From Gaiellasilicea sp963802765 (GTDB taxonomy: Bacteria; Actinomycetota; Thermoleophilia; Gaiellales; Gaiellaceae): DNA of 64,000 nt. Under the pieces are notes generated by a model that worked only from the letters and a program-made list of their open reading frames with translations, did no database searches and was not told the origin of the DNA. Each line of letters starts with the position of its first letter. Positions within the stretch are counted from its first letter, which is position 1. The stretch is taken from assembly GCA_963802765.1 (NCBI GenBank), contig CAWDJZ010000009.1:139741-203740 (forward strand). Reading direction: 5' to 3'. The position numbers and the translations under genes were made by a program. Shown piece by piece: positions 38,644 to 48,225 of this stretch.

Positions 38644-39723
38644 TCAGACCGTACCCGTGAGGAACGCCCACAGCGACCGGAAGCAGCGCTCCAGCGCCGC
38701 GATCTCCACCTGCTCGTCGCGGCGGTGCGCGTAGCGCGTCGCGCCGGGGCCGAAGTTGACCGCGTCGATCCCGCGCGAGGTGAAGTCGGCCACGTTCGTC
38801 CAGGCCTGCTTCGGCTCGAGCGCGAGGTCGCCGGCCGCGCGCAGCCGCTGCACGAGCGGGGAGTCGGTCACGACCCGTGCGGGCGGGGAGTCGCCCGCGT
38901 GCTCGTAGCTCGCGCCCGTCGGGCACGAGGCTGCGCAGGTAGGCATCGGCACTCGGCCGGCGAGCGGTCGGGCGCGTAGCGGAAGTTGACGTTGGCGACG
39001 ACCCGGTCCGGGATCACGTTCGTCGCGATGCCGCCCTCGATCTGCGTGATGCTCGCGACCTCCGTGAACGTGAGCCCGCCGATCTCGACCGGGCGCGGCT
39101 CGATCGCCGCGAACGGCCGCAGCCCCTCGAGCGCCTTGTCGATCGCGTTCTCGGCCGTCCACGGCCGCGCCGAGTGGCCGCTGACGCCGTGGAAGGTGAT
39201 GCGCGCGTTCAGGTTGCCGAGGCAGCCGGCCTGGATCGTGCAGTCGGTCGGCTCGAGCAGGATCGCGAGCTCGGCCTCGTGCACGAGCGGGAGCGCTCGA
39301 AGAGGTCGGGCAGCGGGCTGAACTCGGCGGGCAGCTCCTCCTTGCCGAAGGCGAGCAGGGCGACGTCGAGCTCGGGCTCGACCTCGTGCGCGTCGAGCTC
39401 CCGGGCCAGCTCGAGCATGCACGGCCAGGCCGCCCTTCATGTCGCTCGCCCCGAGACCGTGCACGGTCCCGTCCTCGATCCGGCCGGGCACGTTCCCCTG
39501 CGCGGGAACAGTGTCGTAGTGGCCGGCCAGGACGACGAGCGGTCGCTCGGCCCGCCTCGGCCGGCGCGCAGACGAACGCGTCCTCGCTCTCGTACTCCGG
39601 CACGAAGGAAGCCGGCACGAGCGAGCGGACGCGGGCCGCGATCTCCGCCTCGTGCCTGCTCTCGGAGGGGATGTTCACGAGCTCGAGCGTGCGCTCGGCG
39701 AGGCGGTCGGCGAGGGCGGCCAT
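38644..39723 (-). CDS. dapE: Succinyl-diaminopimelate desuccinylase (frame-broken)
   Basis: About 360 residues of the M20 zinc peptidase family. It starts at ATG 39723: LADRLAERTLELVNIPSES. Metal and active-site parts are AGHYDTVPAQGN (His, Asp), GLGASDMKGGLAV with the bridging Asp, EAELAILLEPTDC (Glu), and FTSRGIDAVNFGPG near the last His (ATRYAHRRDE). The dimerisation domain holds RITFHGVSGHSARPW. At least four indels break it: near 39550, 39419 and 38950 (extra bases) and 39298 (missing base). It lies 3 bases after dapC in divergent order from hflX. Confidence 0.92.
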   Translation of the reverse strand: MAALADRLAERTLELVNIPSESRHEAEIAARVRSLVPASFVPEYESEDAFVCAPAEAGRATARRPGRPLRHCSRAGERARPDRGRDRARSRGERHEGRPGRACSSWPGSSTRTRSSPSSTSPCSPSARRSCPPSSARCPTSSSAPARARGRARDPARADRLHDPGRLPRQPERAHHLPRRQRPLGAAVDGRERDRQGARGAAAVRGDRAAPGRDRRAHVHGGREHHADRGRHRDERDPGPGRRQRQLPLRARPLAGRVPMPTCAASCPTGASYEHAGDSPPARVVTDSPLVQRLRAAGDLALEPKQAWTNVADFTSRGIDAVNFGPGATRYAHRRDEQVEIAALERCFRSLWAFLTGTV

Positions 39724-39751
39724 CGGAGGCAAGCGTGGCACAATCGTCCGT

Positions 39752-41081
39752 GTGACGACGCGCCAGGAACCAAGGCCGGGCGTCGAGCCCGAGCGCGGGC
39801 TCGTCCTGGCGGTGCTGCCGCGCTCGGCCGACGCGGAGGAGGAGTTGGGCGAGCTGCGCGAGCTGGCGCGCACGGCAGGCGTCGAGCCGGTCGGCGAGCT
39901 CGTCCAGCAGCGCGTCGAGCCCGGACCCGCGCACGTACGTCGGCAAGGGGAAGCTCCAGGAGCTGAAGCAGGTCTACGGCGACGCCGCCGCGGAGGTCCT
40001 CCTCGTCGACGACGAGCTCGCGCCGGCGCAGCAGCGGGCGCTCGAGAACGCGCTCACGTCGCGGGTCGTCGACCGGACGCAGCTGATCCTCGACATCTTC
40101 GCCCAGCACGCCACGAGCGCCGAGGGGAAGCTCCAGGTCGAGCTCGCCCAGCTCGAGTACAACCTGCCGCGGATGCGGGGCATGTGGCAGCACCTCGAGC
40201 GCCTCGGCGGCGGCACCGGCGCGCTCGGGGCCGGCGTCGGCACGCGCGGCCCGGGCGAGTCGCAGCTCGAGACCGACCGCCGGCTGGCGCGGCGGAAGAT
40301 CTCGCTGCTGCGGCGGCGCCTGCGCGAGCTCGGCAAGCAGCGCACGACGCGCCGGAAGGAGCGCGTCCGCAGCGGCACGCCGACCGTCGCGCTGGCCGGC
40401 TACACGAACGTCGGCAAGTCGACGCTCCTGAACGCCCTGACCGGGGCCGAGGTCAGCGTCGAGAACCGGCTCTTCGAGACGCTCGATCCGACCACGCGGA
40501 GCTTCGAGCACGACGGCAAGCGCTATCTCGTCACCGACACCGTCGGCTTCATCCGCCGCTTGCCGACGCAGCTCGTCGAGGGCTTCGCCTCGACGCTGGA
40601 GGAGACGCTCGTCGCCGACCTCGTCCTGCACGTGGTCGACGCCTCCGAGCCGGACGAGCGGCTCGGAGGAGATGATCGCGTCGGTCGAGGCGGTCCTGCA
40701 CGAGATCGGGGCGGACGACGTGCCGCGCGAGGTCGTGCTGAACAAGATCGACCGCGTCGACCCGCTCGGGCGGAAGCGGCTCGCGAACCGCTTCCCCGAC
40801 TCGCTCCAGATCTCCGCCGTGACGGGCGAAGGGCTCGACGAGCTGCGGGCCCGGATCGCCCAGCGCTTCGGCGACCGGTTCGAGGACGTCCGCCTGCTGC
40901 TCCCGTACGAGGAGGGCGGCAAGCTGGCCGAGCTCTACGCGCTCGGCGCGCCGATCGACGAGCGTGAGGACTCGGAGGAGGGCGTGCTCGTCCGCGCCAG
41001 GCTCCCGCAGCGCGAGGTGCGGCGGTTCGCCCCGTACCTCGTCGCCGACGCGGACGACGGCCGGCGGCGGAAGCGACGTGA
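39752..41081 (+). CDS. hflX: GTPase HflX (frame-broken)
   Basis: About 440 residues, a ribosome-associated GTPase involved in rescuing stalled ribosomes. The N-terminal domain contains TYVGKGKLQELKQV and QHATSAEGKLQVELAQLEYN, then the linker LGAGVGTRGPGESQLETDRR. The G domain follows: G1 GYTNVGKSTLLNALTG, G2 and G3 LDPTTRSF and LVTDTVGFIRRLP, G4 LNKIDRVD. Extra bases lie near 39932 and 40665, and a third indel near 41075 probably hides the stop, which by overlap would be TGA within GTGA of the dut start. It begins at GTG 39752. Confidence 0.94.
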
Positions 41082-41513
41082 TCGAGCTTTCGGTCGCGCG
41101 CCTGCGCGAGGACGCCGTTCTCCCGTCGCAGGCCTACGCGCGGCGACGCGGGCCTCGACCTGGCCGCGTGCGAGCGGGTCGAGATCGCGCCGGGCGAGCG
41201 CGCCGTCGTCGGCACCGGCGTCGCCGTCGCGATCCCGGCGGGGCACGCCGGCCTCGTGCTCCCGCGCTCCGGGCTCGCCGCGCGGCACGGGCTCGGCATC
41301 GTCAACGCGCCCGGGCTGATCGACGCCGGCTACCGCGGCGAGGTGAAGGCGATCCTCCACAACACCGACGGGCTCGAGCCGATCGTCGTCGAGCCCGGGA
41401 TGCGGATCGCGCAGCTCGTGCTCGTCGAGCTGCCGGACGTGCGGCTCGTCGAGGTGGAGGAGCTGCCGCAGAGCGAGCGCGGCGCCGGCGGGCTCGGATC
41501 GAGCGGCCGGTGA
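41078..41513 (+). CDS. dut: Deoxyuridine 5'-triphosphate nucleotidohydrolase (frame-broken)
   Basis: About 144 residues. Motif 1 is GDAGLDLAACE, just after an extra base near 41141. Motif 2 is LVLPRSGLAARHG, motif 3 NAPGLIDAGYRGEVKAIL, motif 4 EPGMRIAQLVLVEL. The C-terminal motif 5 appears as RGAGGLGSSGR, matching the P-loop-like RGxxGFGSTG with Leu for Phe. The enzyme removes dUTP and supplies dUMP. GTG 41078 overlaps hflX, and the stop overlaps the Nudix gene (GTGA). Confidence 0.95.
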
Positions 41514-41967
41514 AGGGCGCGGAGCCCAGGATCCGCGTCTCGGCGCTCCTGCGCTGGGGCGACGGCATCCTCCTCTGCCGCCACGACAAGCGCGGCCAGG
41601 AGGTCTGGCTGCTGCCCGGCGGCGGCGTCCAGTCGGGCGAGACGCTGACGGACGCGCTCGACCGCGAGCTGCAGGAGGAGGTCGGGATCGAGGCGCCGCC
41701 GCTCGAGGGGCCGATCGCGCTCATCGACTCGATCGGGCCGACGAAGAGCTTCGTCGCCAAGCACGTCGTGCACGTCATCTTCGCCGGCGACCTCGACCGG
41801 CTCGCTCGAGGCGGTCAACTCGCAGGACGAGGCCGTGCGCGGGCATCGGCTGTTCAGGCTCGACGAGCTCGACGGGATCGTGCTGCATCCGCCGATCCAG
41901 CGCTTCCTGCAGCCGCTGGCAGCCCGGCGATCCGGCTGCGTATCTCGGAGCGCTGTGGACCCCGTGA
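41510..41967 (+). CDS. Nudix hydrolase (frame-broken)
   Basis: About 151 residues. The Nudix box is complete: GGGVQSGETLTDALDRELQEEVGI, with the REL-x-EE core. An early strand reads RVSALLRWGDGILLCRHDK. Breaks near 41801 and 41919 (extra bases) shift the frame; across them the sequence continues SLEAVNSQDEAVRGHRLFR and ends GDPAAYLGALWTP. The substrate cannot be predicted. It overlaps dut upstream and the decarboxylase start downstream. Confidence 0.88.
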
Positions 41968-43361
41968 AGGACACCCTCGGGCTCACCGCCGACTATGCGA
42001 CCCAGTTTCTCGGCTCGCTCGACGAGCGGCCGGTTCGCGCTCAGGCCTCGATCGAGGAGCTGCGCGAGGCGCTCGGCGGCCCGCTTCCCGGTCGACGGGC
42101 AGCGACGACGCCCAGGTGATCGCGGAGCTGATCGAGGCAGCCGAGCCGGGCATCATCGGCGATGCCCGCGGGTCGCTTCTTCGGGTTCGTCATCGGCGGC
42201 GCGCATGCCCGCGCCGCTCGCGGCCGACTGGCTCACGTCGACCTGGGACCAGAATGCGGGTCTGATCGCGGCCGGCACCGAGCGCCGGCGTCGTCGAGGA
42301 GGTCGCGCTCGAGTGGCTGCGCGAGCTGCTCGGCCTGCCCGAGGGCGTGTCCGCCGGCTTCGTCACCGGCTGCCAGATGGCGCACATGACCGCGCTCGCG
42401 GCCGCCCGCCACCACGTGCTCGAGCGCGAGGGCTGGAATCTCCTCCGCGACGGTCTGCAGGGCGCGCCCCGGATCCGTGTCCTCGTCGGCGAGCAGCGGC
42501 ACGTCACCGTCGACCGCGCCCTCCGCTACCTCGGCATCGGCTCGGCGCAGATCGAGCCGCTGGCCGCGGACGGGGAGGGCCGGATGGACGTCGACGAGCT
42601 GCGGCGGGCGCTCGCGGCCGGGGAGGGGCCGACCATCGTCTCCGCGCAGGCCGGGGACGTGAACACGCGGCTCCTTCGACCCGCTCGAGGAGATCGCGGA
42701 CGTCGGTCGACGGCACCGGCGCCTGGCTCCACGTCGACGGCGCCTTCGGTCTCTGGGCCGCTGCGTCACCTCGCTTCCGCCACCTCGTCGCCGGCGCCGA
42801 GCGGGCAGATTCGTGGGCGACCGATGCGCACAAGTGGCTGAACGTGCCGTACGACTCGGGACTCGCATTCTGCGCGCATCCCGCGGCGCACCGGGCGGCG
42901 ATGTCGGTGCGCGCGAGCTACCTCGAGCAGGTCGACCCGGACGCCGCCCGCGACCAGATGGACTGGAACCCCGAGTTCTCACGCCGGGCGCGTGGCTTCC
43001 CGATCTACGCGGCGATCCGAGCGCTCGGGCGAGCCGGCGATCGCCGGCACTGGTGGAACGCTGCTGCGACCACGCGGCCCGCTTCGCCGAGCTGCTCGGC
43101 GCCGAACCGGGCGTCGAGATCCTGAACGAGGTCGTCCTCAACCAGGTGCTCGTCCGCTTCGGCGACGACGACGCGCTCACCGAGGGGACGGTGAGGCGCG
43201 TGCAGGATGACGGCACCTGCTGGCTCTCGGGGACGAAGTGGGGCGGTCGGTCGGCAATGCGGATCTCCGTCTGTAACTGGCAGACGACCGAGGCCGACGT
43301 CGAGCGGAGCGCGGCCGCGATCCTAGAAGCGGCCGCCGCGGTCACGGGCTCGCCGCGCTGA
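41964..43361 (+). CDS. PLP-dependent group II decarboxylase (aromatic amino acid/glutamate type), heavily frame-broken
   Basis: About 463 residues. It starts at GTG 41964 (DTLGLTADYATQFLGSLDE). Recognisable parts are GRFFGFVIGG, LAADWLTSTWDQNAGL, AGFVTGCQMAHMTALAAAR, HVDGAFGLWAAASPR, and the PLP Lys in SWATDAHKWLNVPYDSGLA. About six indels between 42090 and 43040 switch among all three frames; no segment is missing. The family decarboxylates aromatic L-amino acids, glutamate or related substrates to amines; I cannot say which. The 3' end overlaps convergent gatD by 39 bases. Confidence 0.85.
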
Positions 43362-44075
43362 GACCGCGTGCGCCTCGGCTTCGAGGCGGTCCGGCAGCGG
43401 TTCCAGCTCGGGCGGGTCGCCTCCGGTCGCGTGGGCGAGCGCCTGCGAGAGCAGCCAGTCGGCGAGCCAGGGGTTTCGCGGCAGGAGCGGACCGTGGAGA
43501 TACGTGCCGACCGCCCGGCCGACGCGGCAACCCTCGTAGCCCGACTCGCCGTCGTTCCCGAACCCGGCCACGACGCGGCCGAGCGGCTCCGCACCGGGGT
43601 CGAGCCGTGTGCGCCCCGCGTGGTTCTCGAAGCCTGCAAGCGTCCGCCGCTCGCCCGGCTCGAGCTCGCATTCCAGCAGCACGTCACCGATCATCCGCCG
43701 CTCGCCTGCGACCGTCTCGTGCGGGAAGAGCCCGACTCCCGGCAGAGAGTCGCCGTGCCGCCCGAGATAGCCGCGCCCGAGGAGCTGGTAGCCGCCGCAG
43801 ACCGCGAGCAGGGCCGCACCGGCCGTCACGGCGGCCTGGATCCCCGGCCCCTTGGCCGCGAGGTCGGGTGCGATCAGCGCCTGCTCCCGGTCCTGCCCGC
43901 CCCCGACGTAGAGCAGGTCGTGGTCGCCGGGTCGGACCTCGTCGCCGACCGAGATCGGGGTCACGTCGAGCTCATGGCCGCGCAGGGCGGCGCGACGTGC
44001 GAACACCGCGATGTTGCCGCGGTCGGCGTAGATGTTCAGATAGTCCGGATAGAGATGGCCGACTCTGATCCTCAT
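43323..44075 (-). CDS. gatD: Lipid II glutaminyl amidotransferase, glutaminase subunit
   Basis: 250 residues of the CobB/CobQ-like class I glutaminase family. It begins at ATG 44075 (RIRVGHLYPDYLNIYADRGN). The catalytic Cys is in LLAVCGGYQLLG, the His in GTYLHGPLLPRNP. With MurT it amidates the D-Glu residue of lipid II to D-isoGln. The start overlaps the murT stop as ATGA. Apparent fusion to murT in one frame results from an extra base in murT. Confidence 0.95.
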   Translation of the reverse strand: MRIRVGHLYPDYLNIYADRGNIAVFARRAALRGHELDVTPISVGDEVRPGDHDLLYVGGGQDREQALIAPDLAAKGPGIQAAVTAGAALLAVCGGYQLLGRGYLGRHGDSLPGVGLFPHETVAGERRMIGDVLLECELEPGERRTLAGFENHAGRTRLDPGAEPLGRVVAGFGNDGESGYEGCRVGRAVGTYLHGPLLPRNPWLADWLLSQALAHATGGDPPELEPLPDRLEAEAHAVSARRARDRGGRF

Positions 44076-45444
44076 GTGCGCTCCCAGTACGGCTTCGCGA
44101 GCCCGCGCTCGCGCGAAGAGCCGCTGCAAGGCGAGCATGGCCGTGTAGGTGGGGAGGACGACGAGCTCCCCGCCCGGCGGCGTCAGCGCGAGCCCGCGGT
44201 CGAGCGCGCGTTCGAGGTCGGTCTGGACCTCGAGCGCCGATTCGTCGAGACCGCCGTGGACGCAGCGGATGGCGAGCTCCGCTGCCCGGTCGCCGGACGC
44301 GATCAGGTGCTCCGTCGACGCGAGCAACGGCTCGAAGTCGACGTCCCAGATCCAGGAGACGTCCTTGCCGTCGGCGATCGCGTCGTTCAGGGCGACGAGC
44401 AGGAGCGAGGGTGCGCCGCTCTGTTCGAGCGTCCGGACGACCTCGTTCGCCCCGGCAGGGTTCTTGATCAGGAGGATGAGAATGCTCTTGTCGCCGGCCT
44501 GGATGCGCTCGAAGCGCCCGAACGCGGCGCCGAAGCGCTCCAGCCCAGCCTGGATTGCCGCCGGCGTGGCTCCGAGCGCGTGGGCGAGGGCCGCAGCCCC
44601 GAGCGCGTTGTAGACGTTGTAGAGGCCCGGGAGCGGCAGCTGCACCGGCGTTCGCGCCCGAAGGCGTCTCCAGCTCGAAGGAGACGCCGTCGAGCCCCCG
44701 CAGCTCGATCGACCGCGCCCGCACCTGCAGCGCCGGGCGCGCGTGGCCGCAGGCGGGGCAGCGGTAGTCGCCGAGGTGGCCGACGTACGCGGCCGCGAAC
44801 TCGTACGGCTGCCCGCAGACGACGCAGTAGCGCGAGTCGGCGGCGTGCTGGAGCGCCGGCCGCGCGTGCTCCGGGTCGTCGATCCCGAATGCGAGCGCGC
44901 CGTCGCGCTCGCGGGCGAGCTCTCCGACCTGGGGGTCGTCGCCGTTGACGATGAGGACCGCCGACGCCGGCAGATTCTCCGCGGCGGCGCGCCAGCGCTC
45001 GGCGATCAGCTCGAGCTCGCCGTAGCGGTCGAGCTGGTCGCGAAAGAGGTTGCCGAGCAGCACGGCTCGCGGCCGCACGCGGCGCACGACCTCGGGCAGC
45101 GCGGCCTCGTCGACCTCGAGCAGGCCGAGCTCCGCGTCACGGCTCGCGAGCAGGGTGGAGGCGACGCCGGAGACGAGGTTGGCGCCCGAGCGGTTCCAGG
45201 CGAGCCGACGCGGCCGGAGAATCTCCGCCGTCATCGCGGTGGTCGTCGTCTTTCCGTTCGTCGCCGAGACGACGGCCGCTCCCTGCGGAAGCCGCGCGGC
45301 GAGCGCGTCGATCGCACCCGGGTCGAGCTTCCAGAGGAGCTTGCCCGGCAGCGTCGTGCCGCCGCCCGCCCCGGCCAGCCGTGAGAGCCCGCCTGCAGCG
45401 CGGGCGGCGAGCGACTCGAACGCGAGACGTGGGCTGACGCTCAT
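44072..45444 (-). CDS. murT: Lipid II isoglutaminyl synthase, Mur ligase-like subunit (frame-broken)
   Basis: About 456 residues. Mur ligase core: P-loop VVSATNGKTTTTAMTAEIL, LLEVDEAALPEVVRRV, LLGNLFRDQLDRYGELE and NGDDPQVGELA. The MurT-specific four-Cys zinc ribbon is CVVCGQPYEF...YRCPACG. The DUF1727 domain at the C-terminus ends LAKPYWERT. Extra bases lie near 44648 and 44105; the second hides the stop and makes murT and gatD look fused. The catalytic pair activates the D-Glu carboxylate of lipid II with ATP and transfers ammonia from GatD. Confidence 0.95.
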
Positions 45445-45494
45445 CGGCCGCGAGCGTACCCTCCGCCGATCCTCACCCGTCCGCTCGGGCCGTC

Positions 45495-45522
45495 TTGCAA
45501 ATTGACGAAAATGCTCTAAACT
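45495..45522 (+). promoter_or_regulatory. Candidate promoter for a leaderless mRNA
   Basis: TTGCAA (45495-45500) and TAAACT (45517-45522) are spaced by 16 bases, and the ATG of the next gene starts 7 bases after the -10 box, where transcription would begin. No Shine-Dalgarno is present. The stretch is clearly AT-richer than its surroundings. This points to a leaderless transcript. Confidence 0.55.
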
Positions 45523-45528
45523 GCTTGC

Positions 45529-46212
45529 ATGGGCCGATCCCGCCGCCACCCTGCGGTGGCAGGCATCGATCCGGAGGCTCTGGCCGCCTTCCAGGCCGGG
45601 ATCCGGAAGCGCTACTCGAACGAGGAGATCCTCGCCCAGCTGAAGGACAGCGCTGAGCGACTGGGGCGCTCTCCGACGATGCGGGAGTTCGCCGCAGACC
45701 CGCAGACGTCAGTGCACCCGCAAACCGTGATCGAGCACTTCGGGAGCTGGAATGCGGCCAAGCGCCAGGCGGGGCTCGTTCCGCGGCGCTTTGCGACGCG
45801 CGAGGAGCTGCTCGGACGCCTGCGCGACCTCGGTGAGGAGCTCGGCCGCACGCCGACCGCGAGGGACATCGACGCGCGCAAGGGCGCGATGCCGTCGAAG
45901 TCGTTGCTCTGGCACACCTTCGGCTCGCTCGCCCAGGCGCTGCGCGAGGCCGGCTTCGACGTGCCGGTCGGGGAGGAACGGCTGGAGCGGGCGGTCGAGC
46001 AGGGCGCCGCGCTCGCGCGGCGGCTGGGTCGACTGCCGAAGATGGCCGACTGGGCCACGGCGCGGCGCGCCGACGAGAGTCTGCTGACGGAGTGGCAGGT
46101 CTACCGGATGATCGACGTCCAGCCGGCGTGGGCCGCGTTCCAGTTCCTCGTCCGCGAACGCTTGCGCGACGAGGGCGCCGCGGTGGCGCCCGACGGCACC
46201 GTTGTCGCCTGA
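45529..46212 (+). CDS. Protein with homing-endonuclease-associated (HNH_repeat) DNA-binding repeats
   Basis: 227 residues. At least two repeats are clear: EILAQLKDSAERLGRSPTMR with FGSWNAAKRQAGL (about 30-80), and ELLGRLRDLGEELGRTPTAR with FGSLAQALREAGF (about 85-140). A third, weaker one contains ALARRLGRLPKMADWATA. Such repeats are helix-turn-helix-like units found next to HNH nuclease domains, but no HNH catalytic motif is present here, so this is more likely a DNA-binding regulator. The start is ATG 45529, supported by the promoter just upstream. It stands alone, divergent from murT. Confidence 0.8.
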   Translation: MGRSRRHPAVAGIDPEALAAFQAGIRKRYSNEEILAQLKDSAERLGRSPTMREFAADPQTSVHPQTVIEHFGSWNAAKRQAGLVPRRFATREELLGRLRDLGEELGRTPTARDIDARKGAMPSKSLLWHTFGSLAQALREAGFDVPVGEERLERAVEQGAALARRLGRLPKMADWATARRADESLLTEWQVYRMIDVQPAWAAFQFLVRERLRDEGAAVAPDGTVVA

Positions 46213-46285
46213 GCACGCGTACGCAAGCTCTAGCTGAGACGGGCTCTGCGGCCGCGAAGCGGACGCCTTTAGGGGTGTTTGCGCG

Positions 46286-46313
46286 GTTCGGATCCGCGAG
46301 AGCGGATTCGAAC
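46286..46313. terminator. Hairpin between the HNH-repeat gene and the amidotransferase gene
   Basis: A 12-bp stem (one G-U pair) with a GAGA loop lies in the 107-base gap between two convergent genes, so it is placed to terminate one or both. The left flank (46213-46285) holds smaller GC inverted repeats. No U-tract. Confidence 0.55.
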
Positions 46314-46319
46314 CTTGCG

Positions 46320-47114
46320 CTAAGAGACCAGCGCGATCGCGGCCAGGCGCTGGAGGCACGAAGCGCCCTCGTGCGGGGCCCGGACCGGAGGAAGCACCTT
46401 GTCCTCGACGAACGAGCGGTCAGGCTGGAAGCGCTCGGTGCGCGTCACTCGTCCGCCCTGGATGCGGAGCAGCGTCCCCTCCTCGACCTCGCGCTTCTTC
46501 AGCGTGACACGGATCGTGCGCTCCAGCACCTCGAGCGCCGCCCGCGTGGACGCGAAGAAGAGCTCCTCGCCGCCGCTGCCGATCCAGAGCGGACGGCCGA
46601 CCGCGCGGGCGAGGAAGAGTGTCGAGCCTTCGCGCTCGTCGAGCCAGGCAGTCGCCATCGCGCCGTACAGCTCCTCGAGCGCCTCGGAGCTCCCCTGTGC
46701 ATGCTCCGCGAGTGCGAAGATCGCCTCGGAGTCGACCGTCATCTCGGGACGCTCGCGCTCGAAGCCGTAGCGCGCGAAGATCTCCTCGTCGTTGTCGATG
46801 ATCCCGTTGTGGATCCCGACCACCGCGCCGTGCCGGATCGGATGGTTGTTGGCCTCGATCGTCGGATGGCCCTTCGTGTAGTCGCGGACGTGCACCAGCA
46901 CCTGCGTCGACCCCGGTGGGACGTGAACCTCGTCGAGCAGCTCGCTGGCGCCCGAGCGGCGCTTGTGCACGGTGACCGAGGCGCCGGAGCCGCGGTGGGC
47001 GTACCCGACCGCGTCGGCGCCGCGCTCGGCGATGCCGGCGAGGAGCGCCTGCGCGGCGAGCGTCCGGTGCACGCTCGACCCGGGATCGAGACTATATCCA
47101 GCGATTCCACACAT
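46320..47114 (-). CDS. Stand-alone class II glutamine amidotransferase domain protein
   Basis: 264 residues with the Ntn-hydrolase N-terminus MCGIAGYSLDPG, Cys2 being the nucleophile after Met removal. GlmS/PurF-like loops are present: VLVHVRDYTKGHPTIEANNHP, GIHNGIIDNDEEIF and MTVDSEAIFALAEH. There is no attached sugar isomerase or asparagine synthase domain, and the last 60 residues do not match one. It may be a glutaminase partner of an unlinked synthase or a regulatory homologue. The gene is divergent from the sigma-factor gene 47160. Confidence 0.9.
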   Translation of the reverse strand: MCGIAGYSLDPGSSVHRTLAAQALLAGIAERGADAVGYAHRGSGASVTVHKRRSGASELLDEVHVPPGSTQVLVHVRDYTKGHPTIEANNHPIRHGAVVGIHNGIIDNDEEIFARYGFERERPEMTVDSEAIFALAEHAQGSSEALEELYGAMATAWLDEREGSTLFLARAVGRPLWIGSGGEELFFASTRAALEVLERTIRVTLKKREVEEGTLLRIQGGRVTRTERFQPDRSFVEDKVLPPVRAPHEGASCLQRLAAIALVS

Positions 47115-47159
47115 ATCTACTAAATTCTACGATTCCTTTCGGCTGCCTCTTGCTCGCAC

Positions 47160-48225
47160 TTGAGCAAGGTAGACGCGGAATGTGGTGACAAAGTTAGGAC
47201 GCTTTCGGGACCGCGCTTCTTCCTCCTTGAGCGCACGAAGTCCTCAAGGGTTGCCGCAACAACGCCGATACCCGTTCCCGTGGAGCCGAATCACGCCGAA
47301 CCCCTCTACGTCGCCGCAGAGCCGCGACTCGAGCTGCTGCCCGCGCTCGACGCCGTCGCGAACGACGGGGAGGAGGAGGAGCGAGTCTCCGCCGCCGCTC
47401 GAGGCCACGCAGGACCCACTCAAGCTCTACGTGCGCCAGATCGGGGACGGACGCCTGCTCACCGCGGTCGAGGAGCGCGAGCTCGCACGGCGCAAGGATG
47501 CCGGCGACGAGGCGGCCAAGCGAAAGCTGATCGAGTCGAACCTCCGGCTCGTGATGTCGATCACGCGCAGCTACACGAAGGCGAGCGTGCCGTTGCTCGA
47601 CCTGATCCAGGAGGGCAACCTCGGCCTCATCCGTGCGGTCGAGAAGTTCGACTACCGGCTCGGCTTCAAGCTCTCCACCTACGCGACCTGGTGGATCCGG
47701 CAGTCGATTACGCGGGCGCTCGCGGAGCAGGGCCGCACGATCCGCCTGCCCGTGCACGTCGCGGACCAGGTGCGTCGGGTCACGCGCGGCCGCCGGGTGC
47801 TGGCGCAGAAGCTGAACCGCGATCCGAGCCTCGACGAGATCGCTGTGGAGACCGGCTTCACCGTGGAGCGCGTGGGGGAGCTGCTCGCGCTGGTGCAGGA
47901 TCCGGTCAGCCTGGAGACTCCGGTCGGCGACGGTGAGAGCCTCTTCGGGGACCTGGTCGAGGATACGAAGTCGGCCGGTCCGGACGTCGAGACGTCGGAG
48001 CGGCTCCGCTCGACCGAGCTGGCAGCGGCGCTCGGCACGCTCAACCCGCGTCTGCGCCGGGTGCTGGGTTCGCGCTTCGGCCTCGACGGAGCGGTGCCGC
48101 AGACGTTGGAGGAGGTCGGCGCCGAGCTCGGCGTCACCCGCGAGCGCGTTCGGCAGCTCGAGACGCGCGCACTCCACGAGCTGCGCCTCGCCGCACCCGA
48201 GCTCGAGCTGTACCTGCGAAGCTAG
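47160..48225 (+). CDS. RNA polymerase sigma-70 family factor (group 2-like) 1
   Basis: The main frame from about 47400 encodes a sigma-70 protein: 1.2 region DPLKLYVRQIGDGRLLTA, 2.1-2.4 RKLIESNLRLVMSITRSYT, LLDLIQEGNLGLIRAVEKFD and FKLSTYATWWIRQSITRALA, region 3 QVRRVTRGRRVLAQKLNR, and region 4.2 TLEEVGAELGVTRERVRQLE. The N-terminus is uncertain. The frame from TTG 47160 or GTG 47280 (EPNHAEPLYVAAEPRLELLP) looks protein-like and joins through one extra base near 47397; the alternative GTG 47182 frame is basic and unconvincing. It lacks region 1.1, so it is probably a HrdB-related alternative factor. It shares its last 4 bases with the next gene. Confidence 0.9.

Noticed and set aside
43323..45444. 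MurT-GatD natural fusion
   Set aside because: The single frame arises from an extra base near 44105. Removing it gives a MurT ending in PYWERT with a stop overlapping the GatD ATG, the usual layout.
46286..46330. tRNA-like GGTTCGAATCC on the minus strand, possible attachment-site remnant
   Set aside because: The flanking five-base stem does not pair as a T-stem and no integrase or other tRNA arm is present.
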